Assembly: GCA_038503075.1 (NCBI GenBank)
Contig: JBCAML010000015.1
Span: 434,001 to 498,000, forward strand
Origin: Gyromitra esculenta
Taxonomy: Eukaryota > Ascomycota > Pezizomycetes > Pezizales > Discinaceae
DNA length: 64,000 nucleotides
Reading direction: 5' to 3'
Below are positions 58,121 to 64,000 of this stretch, in pieces. Position 1 is the stretch's first letter. Every line of letters starts with the position of its first letter. A program made the translations under genes and the position numbers. The notes under the pieces are model-generated. The model was not told the DNA's origin and did not search any database. It saw only the letters and a list, made by a program, of their open reading frames with translations.

Positions 58121-61014
58121 ATGCCGCCTTTCGATCCTATAGAAATTAGCGATGACGAAGGGAGGGCTGTTGTGAAAGCACAGGTTATTCTGCAGCCTCC
58201 TCGCCCGATTCGTGCTTTTGCTAGTAAGTTATTTGTGTTGCTACGGTCGTGGGTATAGGCTGACGATTGCATATTATATTATAGTTGTTGCGGATATAAA
58301 TGTTCGTATCGAGGAAACAAATTCTACTATCCAGGCCTACAAGGGTGATGTAACCCGTTTGAAGGAGCTCCTGCACTCCGCGGAAGCTAGACTGGAGAAA
58401 GAGCAGGAGAAGAGACTCAAATTGATAGAACAGAAGAGCGAGGCTCTGAATTCGGGTGTTACTGAGATAAATGCCAGATCTGGGGTGTCCGTCGAGGTTA
58501 AAACTGAGGTGAAGAAGGAACCAAAGGAAGAAGGTAATTTGCTAAGCAGAGATAAACCAAAGCCCAGGGTCAGGCAACGGAGTATCTTTATGGGTGTTCA
58601 AATACCGTCTAGGAATGCCTCGCCGACGGTGGGTGCTTCTACCCCGTCAAGGGTTTTAAAAACTGAAACACAAAATACATCTGTTGTGAGGAACCAGGCT
58701 TCACCGCTGCAACCACCTCCACCCCAGAGGAAATCAACAATCCCTTCACAAGATAATCGTGATGCAAGCTGGCATGACGACGAGAGCGATGCGAATATGC
58801 CGATGGGAGATGACGACTGGGAAGACGATGATGTTTCCAGTAATCAATCACCAGTGGAAGTTAATCAACCCAAAGTTGGTGAGAAGGCAGCGCCAGCAAC
58901 TCAAGAGAACGATGGTCTTGCAGGCTCTCAGAAAACCACCCCTACTCTCAGGATTCAGCTCAAGGTCCCGGCACCAACCCTCTCTCAATATCCTGAAACC
59001 CGGCTTAATGTTCCAAAGCGTGCTCACGCTAAGTCTTCTATGGTCAAGGCCAAGATTCCAGGGCCTGTTCCAACAAGGGCAAAAACCTGGCGAGGAGGAG
59101 GGAACTTTGGAAGACCCTCTGGAACCCAAAGATCTAACATGGGCATTCCAGAAATTTCTAAAGCGTTTACGCGAATGGTTATTCGTTCTGCTATTGGCGG
59201 GCAACTCCAGCACACTTGGCCAACGCCAGTACCAGATCACAATTATGCCATCAAAGTTACGAGATACTGTTGTCTACGCAGGGAACTAAATTGGTGCTTA
59301 CCCTCTAGACCAGGAGAGGATGCCCTTATGTTTGCAACAAGGCCGTTTGATTGGGGTCAGGCGGGTTTCCCCCTGTTTATCAGAGAAGAAGCTCCTAAAT
59401 GGAAATACTACGGTGATTATAGAATCACGGGATGCCACGAAGTATTACTGCAGGAATGGAGGGGGTTTTCAAAGATACAGAAAATTACGTGGTGTAAGCA
59501 TATGCTTACTAGGGGATGGGGCAAGTCGGTTCTGGCGAAGCACTTCTCAGAACGTGAGCTGAGATCGATGAGCTCGAGTGACTGGGAAAAAGTTCACGTC
59601 CTATTTGACCGGGTAACTAGCTCTTCTCATCCTTTCTAGTTTGCTATACTGACCAGGAGGATAGGAGGATAGTAATCCTCGTCGCCTTCGCATTACTGCG
59701 CGCCACCTTGAATTTATGCGGTACAACAGAAATCTCTATGATCTGTTGGAGGAGAAATCCACTACCCATACCCCGATGAAGGATTTAAAGCCCTTAGCTG
59801 TAGAGAAACGCAAGGTCATTAACGACGACGACGAAATTGGGCTTCCCGATGATGATTACACGGAACAGCTTTCTAGCGATAATGAAGATGTTCCTCCTCG
59901 GAAGAGGACTAGATTCAACCGTCGTTCTGCCTTACGTGTTGAACCTGACTCTGATAGCCAGGATCAGAGTGTTAATGAGACCACTCGGGCCCCCCCTTCT
60001 CCCCCAGTTCCCTTTCCCCCAATCCCTTCTCCGCCCCCTCCAACACAGGATGCCGCAACGCTAAGAATCAAGGAAGAGCGTTTCGGTGATGATGAAGACC
60101 TATATTCGGCACCGCCGAATGCTAAACCCCCAAAAGCTTCGCGAACTCTAGTTCGAGTTAATCCTAATGGGGATAGTGAGCGTGGCTCTAGCGTCGAAAT
60201 GTGGGAAGTAGAGCCTGAGCCCTGGGTACTTCCTACTAAAGATAACGACATGGTTGCAGCCTCTGATGAGCCGTTCAAAAAGTTTGATGCAAATCAGCTC
60301 ATAAGGGTGTGGAAGCCATGTGTTATCAACAATCTACCGAAGTTTCCCACAACCATGTTTTCCAGGAGGTTTATGTCTAAATACCTGGGCGGCTGTGAAC
60401 AAATGCAAGAATGTGTTATTAGTGAAGCAAAGAAAAAGACTCAGATCTATGATATGAGTGTTTATTACTGCGAGAGAGCAGAATGGGCACCAGATATGCC
60501 GGAGAGACCTGGCGCGCATGGCGTGGTTTACGCAACAAAGTCTAACAAGGGCGCAGTCAACTTCAATCATTCCACCTATTCAGTCTTTTGCAGACGGGGG
60601 GCGAATCAATGGGAATATTGTGGCGAATATCAAATTACTCGGCGTGACTTTGTTCCAGGCGAGTGGTCGAGGGTGCCACCGATAGCAAAAAAATTTTGGT
60701 CTGAAGGATTTGCAGGAAAGAGGGGGAAATGGGGTATCGCACACATGTTGAACCTGGGGCTCATATCACCTGGCCAAAAAGTCACGGCGCAAGATGTGCT
60801 TCAGTTTATCGATGATGTTTGTGTTATTCGGCCTATTCCATTGCCTTTCATCCTAGCTAACCTTTTGTAGGGATTATTGCGATTGGAGTGTCAAGTCTAT
60901 AAATGTGTTGGTTATAACCGCGAGCTCTATGACGTACTCGAGGCTAAGTGGGACGAAATTATGAGAGCTGGCTTGGCGATGAAGCAAGAGGTTTTGGACG
61001 ACGAAGATTCTTAG
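58121..61014 (+). CDS. Tandem double DUF6697-domain protein
   Basis: Exons 58121-58223, 58285-59612, 59665-60816 and 60871-61014 join in frame to 908 residues. The start is MPPFDPIEISDDEG. A coiled coil follows (about 40-85). A disordered segment with VKTE and KKEPKEE leads to domain 1 (about 325-477): LNWCLPSRPGEDALMFA, APKWKYYGDYRITG, ITWCKHMLTRGWGKSVL. The joining exon gives LRITARHLEFMRYNRNLYDL. After a second Pro/acid-rich linker (SPPVPFPPIPSPPPP, RIKEER), domain 2 has MPERPGAHGVVYA and NQWEYCGEYQITRR, and the end has GYNRELYDVLEAK. Each C-terminal exon follows its domain in both units, so the gene looks like an internal duplication of the single-domain form at 46219-48123. Function unknown. 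Confidence 0.83.
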
Positions 61015-61704
61015 TTTATATCCGTAGAACTAAGGGGCACGCCAATAAAATAGTTTCGGGGGTACATGTAGTATGCTTAGATTTTTACAATAGCGCTTCT
61101 CCACAGCCAGGGTGGGCATGGGCTGGGGATGGGCTAGATTTTTGGATGTTTTAATATAGACAAAGATTAATTCAAGACATTGTTAGCTACTAATGGTCCC
61201 GGGGGTTGTACTCTTCCTATAAAAAGGTGCTGTAACCCTGTGGTAAACACGAATATGCTTGTGCTAGTGATGTCCCAGAAATATTGGCTATATTTATTTT
61301 CGCTGTTTCCGCCCGTGGCAACTTCGATAGCACGAGAAGCCAAGGTGATGGCGATTTAACCTTTTCTCAACGCAGGATCATTGACTTCTCCGAGAAGAGG
61401 TGGTGGGGCCGGGTAACTGCAGAAGAAGCACAGGAAGTCACTCGACCAGAGGGAGGAAACAACTGTTGGAAATACAAACACCCTGTGTTTCATCCGGTGC
61501 AGTTTTGTTTAATTGGCTTTAGGTGTTTGAATGCTGAAGTTTGAATGAAACGATTGCCGGGCTGTCGCCCTGCCCAAGTCCACAGATCAAACCTCCCAGG
61601 CACAACTCTTGGCACCCGTCCGCTGCGGCTCTCCAAACTTTTCCAGTCCCCAAACCCACACCCACCAAAATTAAACCCAGCCCACCAAACCCACCATCAC
61701 CACC
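61015..61704. other. Intergenic, upstream of uL29m gene
   Basis: No supportable gene in 690 bp. It contains one TACATGTA at 61063. The final 130 bp are C-rich leader sequence. Confidence 0.5.
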
Positions 61705-62572
61705 ATGTCAACAGCGCTGACCTTCCTCCGCCCCCTACGGCAACTCCGCCCCAATGCCTTCTCCTCCCACTTCAGCACCTCGTCAATCGCCGCCGCAGGC
61801 CGCCGCACAAACAAAGATCGCTCAAAGCTACGCGGCGTCTCGGCGCTCAGACGACAGCCAAAGAAGATTGCACTCGCAGCAGCAAAATTCGAGCTACCGG
61901 AGCCGGTGGCTCTGAGCGAACACACTAATAAAGTAGAGGTGGACCCGGATCATGGGCTTTGGGGTTTTTTTCTGGACAAGAAAGCGCTGCCAACACCAAT
62001 AGAGGATTCTGAGCACGGTAGGATTCACCTGGGATTTCAATTGCCCAGCCGGGTGGGGGGTGGGGGGGAGCCTCATGGATATTTTGTTTACTCTAGTGGT
62101 GGCATCTACGCATACATACATACTGACATCTCTTGCACAGGTCGCGCCTGGTCCGCTGAAGAGCTCCGCGCCAAATCGTGGGAAGACCTACATAAGCTCT
62201 GGTGGGTCTGCATCAAAGAGCTTAATATCATAGCGACGCAGAAACTTGAGCGCGACCGTCTCAAGCCTGGTGAGGGGGATCACGAATCGCAGGCTCGTCG
62301 CATCCAGGTCAAGAATACGCAGCGCGGCATCAAGCATGTACTTACCGAGCGATACTACGCTTGGGAGGCTGCGAGGGTGATTGGGGCAACCGATCCGGAG
62401 GTGAATTTGAGTGGGGAGGGCCAGGCTTATGTCCCGACGCCGTTCGAAGAGTCGCAGGCTGAGGTGAGTTTTAGTTATCCTCTGAGGGGGGAGGGGGGGA
62501 TGATATGCTGATTTGCGATGATAGGGTGAGGAGGTTGTGGAGAGTGCGCCTATGAAGCCGGCGACTTTGTAG
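61705..62572 (+). CDS. MRPL4: Mitochondrial large-subunit ribosomal protein uL29m (MRPL4/L47)
   Basis: Three exons (61705-62017, 62141-62463, 62525-62572) encode 227 residues. The N terminus is basic, Ser-rich and acid-free (ALTFLRPLRQLRPNAFSSHF), as in a mitochondrial targeting peptide. The conserved body has HGLWGFFLDKKALPTP and, across the first intron, HGRAWSAEELRAKSWEDLHK then LWWVCIKELNIIATQ, the diagnostic uL29m block. Role: component of the 54S mitochondrial ribosome near the peptide exit tunnel. The 123-nt first intron is a multiple of three without a stop, so retention would insert 41 residues into the conserved block; splicing is clearly favoured by the HGRAW junction. Confidence 0.95.
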
Positions 62573-63071
62573 AGACTTGGAGGGTTTGAGGAGAGGGAGA
62601 TGTACACTGTAAATACTCAAAATATATCATGGGCATTGGGGATTTACTACTGAATTAGAAACGATTCCGAGTTTCCCCAATCTCATAATCTGGCCCAGAT
62701 CTTAATTGTGAAGCTGCATGTCCTGTCTTTCTTCCATGCTGAATTCCATCATCAAAGCCTAGAGCGCTGCTGCAGTGCCTCTACCAAGACTAAGTTACTC
62801 CAAAAACCCCATACCGGTATTAAACAATAGCAATGACAATTACAACATGAATCCGACCAAAAAGAAAAAGACCAGACGGTGGCGCATCCCTGCATGGCGC
62901 TAACAACCACCACCTTGGCACTCCCAAAAGTTTCACCATCCCCAAAAACCATGTAACCACCACCGCAGCAGCCTCCGCCATTCAATTGATGCCCACCCAC
63001 CCCACCCCCACAATAGCCCAGATACCCCTCCTAGCAGCGACTGCCTTCATATACTGCACAGGGTTCGGCAA
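62573..63071. other. Intergenic, upstream of RRP14
   Basis: No gene seen in 499 bp. It holds the downstream flank of uL29m and a C-rich promoter and leader region for RRP14. Confidence 0.5.
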
Positions 63072-64000
63072 ATGGCGGACATAGAGGTATCTCCTACTGC
63101 GGCTCTGCAGGGCGTGTTTCTACTTACTGACCGTGATGAGCGGCGACAGGATCGGATCTTGAAGCATTCACATGCATTTGAAGGACTGTTGTCGCTGGTG
63201 CCTGTTAACGAGGTTTGTATTCTCGTCTTTCTTCCTTTCTTCCTCTATTCTCTGCTAGGGTGGGGTGGTGGCTTTTTTTCAATTGGATGAATGCTGATGG
63301 TTTAACAGAATAAGAGAAAACTTACCAAGGAAGAGAAGCGCAAAGAAGCCAAGAAGGCGAAACTCGGCCCGGAAACGAACGGAAAGGGGAAGCTTGTGAG
63401 GGAGGGGAAGAAGGAGGGGAAGAAGAAGGAGGAGGAGCGGAATGCTGCTGCTGCAGTGAGTGAGGATGCATCGTCGGTGAAGCAGGACGGGCAAGAGAAG
63501 AAGCAGCAGAAATCGAAGCCAAAGCCAAAGCCAGAGCAGTCTAGCAGCAAGGTACCTGATTCAACACCAGGGGAGGGAGACGACGCCAATGCAGAAGTCC
63601 TAGTAGAGGCAGCAACTGAGAAGAAGAAGCCGAGTCCCAAATCACCATCCCAAAAGAAAGCCAAAATAACGACCCCCACTCAATCAAAGGAGCAACTCTC
63701 AGAGCCTTCAGACCCTTCCGCAGACTCAACCTCAGACTCGTCCGCCCCCCTCTCCACCACACCTTCCTCACCCGCCACAACTCCCTCTCCACCGCCCACA
63801 CCCACACATCCTGTCACCCCCGCTGAGCGCGCCGAAGCCCGCGCCCGTCTCGCCGCCCACATTGTCGCCCTGCGCTCAAAACGCAAAGCCGACAACCCCG
63901 ATGGCACTACCGCTAAAAACCGCCACGCCCTCCTCGAAGCCCGACAAAAGAAAGAAGCCGCCCGAAAAGAACGCAAAAAGGCCCTCCGCATCGCCTCGAA
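63072..64000 (+). CDS. RRP14: RRP14/SURF6 ribosome-biogenesis protein, truncated by window end
   Basis: Exon 1 (63072-63212) and exon 2 (63309 to the window edge) give the first 277 residues; the C terminus lies outside. The RRP14 N-terminal domain is seen in HSHAFEGLLSLVPVNE and NKRKLTKEEKRKEAKKAKL. A long Lys/Glu- and Ser/Pro-rich disordered linker leads into the start of the SURF6 domain: ARLAAHIVALRSKRKADNP, then NRHALLEARQKKEAARK. Family knowledge: this nucleolar protein is needed for 18S and 25S pre-rRNA processing. The intron (GTTTGT...ACAG) keeps the frame. Confidence 0.93.

Noticed and set aside
59613..59664. Boundary between two separate DUF6697 genes
   Set aside because: A canonical 52-nt intron joins the two halves in frame, and the exon after it begins with the C-terminal tail that belongs to domain 1, so one gene is the simpler reading.

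Overview
The window is nuclear DNA of a filamentous ascomycete. Genes are single, both strands are used, most genes carry several 45-125 nt GT-AG introns (often with CTAAC/CTGAC-like branch sites), and intergenic DNA is long and AT-leaning. The gene set (F-box/RCC1, DUF4112, DUF4604, GT15 mannosyltransferase, G-beta, phosducin-like, TAF14, DCP2) is ordinary for Pezizomycotina. A family carrying the fungal domain DUF6697 and the large gene-poor gaps make a Pezizomycetes-type genome (truffle/morel relatives) my best guess; that placement is inference. I reconstructed 19 protein-coding genes by joining exons in frame. No tRNA, rRNA or CRISPR array was found.

Layout: 1-5.06 kb is gene-poor and holds a small inverted-repeat element. 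5.07-11.7 kb holds a U-box/cyclophilin spliceosomal protein (-), divergent from an F-box/RCC1-repeat protein (+), then a Pro/Gly/Gln/Tyr-rich protein. 11.7-18.2 kb is gene-poor with a second inverted-repeat element. 18.2-24.8 kb holds the decapping enzyme DCP2 (-), a DUF4112 membrane protein (+) and a PEX11-family protein (+). 24.8-29.5 kb is gene-poor. 29.5-34.4 kb is an accessory-looking pair: a ten-exon MFS transporter and a large secreted protein I cannot name. 35-46 kb holds a DUF4604 protein, a GT15 mannosyltransferase, an intronless single-span membrane protein and TAF14. 46.2-61 kb holds a single-domain DUF6697 gene (-), an adenosine-deaminase-like enzyme (-), the G-protein beta subunit (+), a phosducin-like protein (+), a MITE and a tandem double-DUF6697 gene (+). 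The end holds mitochondrial ribosomal protein uL29 and a truncated RRP14/SURF6.

Functional links: G-beta and its likely folding cochaperone, the phosducin-like protein, lie about 2 kb apart on one strand. Several others are housekeeping RNA and ribosome genes (CYP8, DCP2, uL29m, RRP14, TAF14). Most worth following up are the DUF6697 paralogues with their SUMO-like motifs, a strongly over-represented noncoding palindrome TACATGTA (20 copies), a clean Tc1/mariner-type MITE, and the membrane protein with an AIM-like N terminus.
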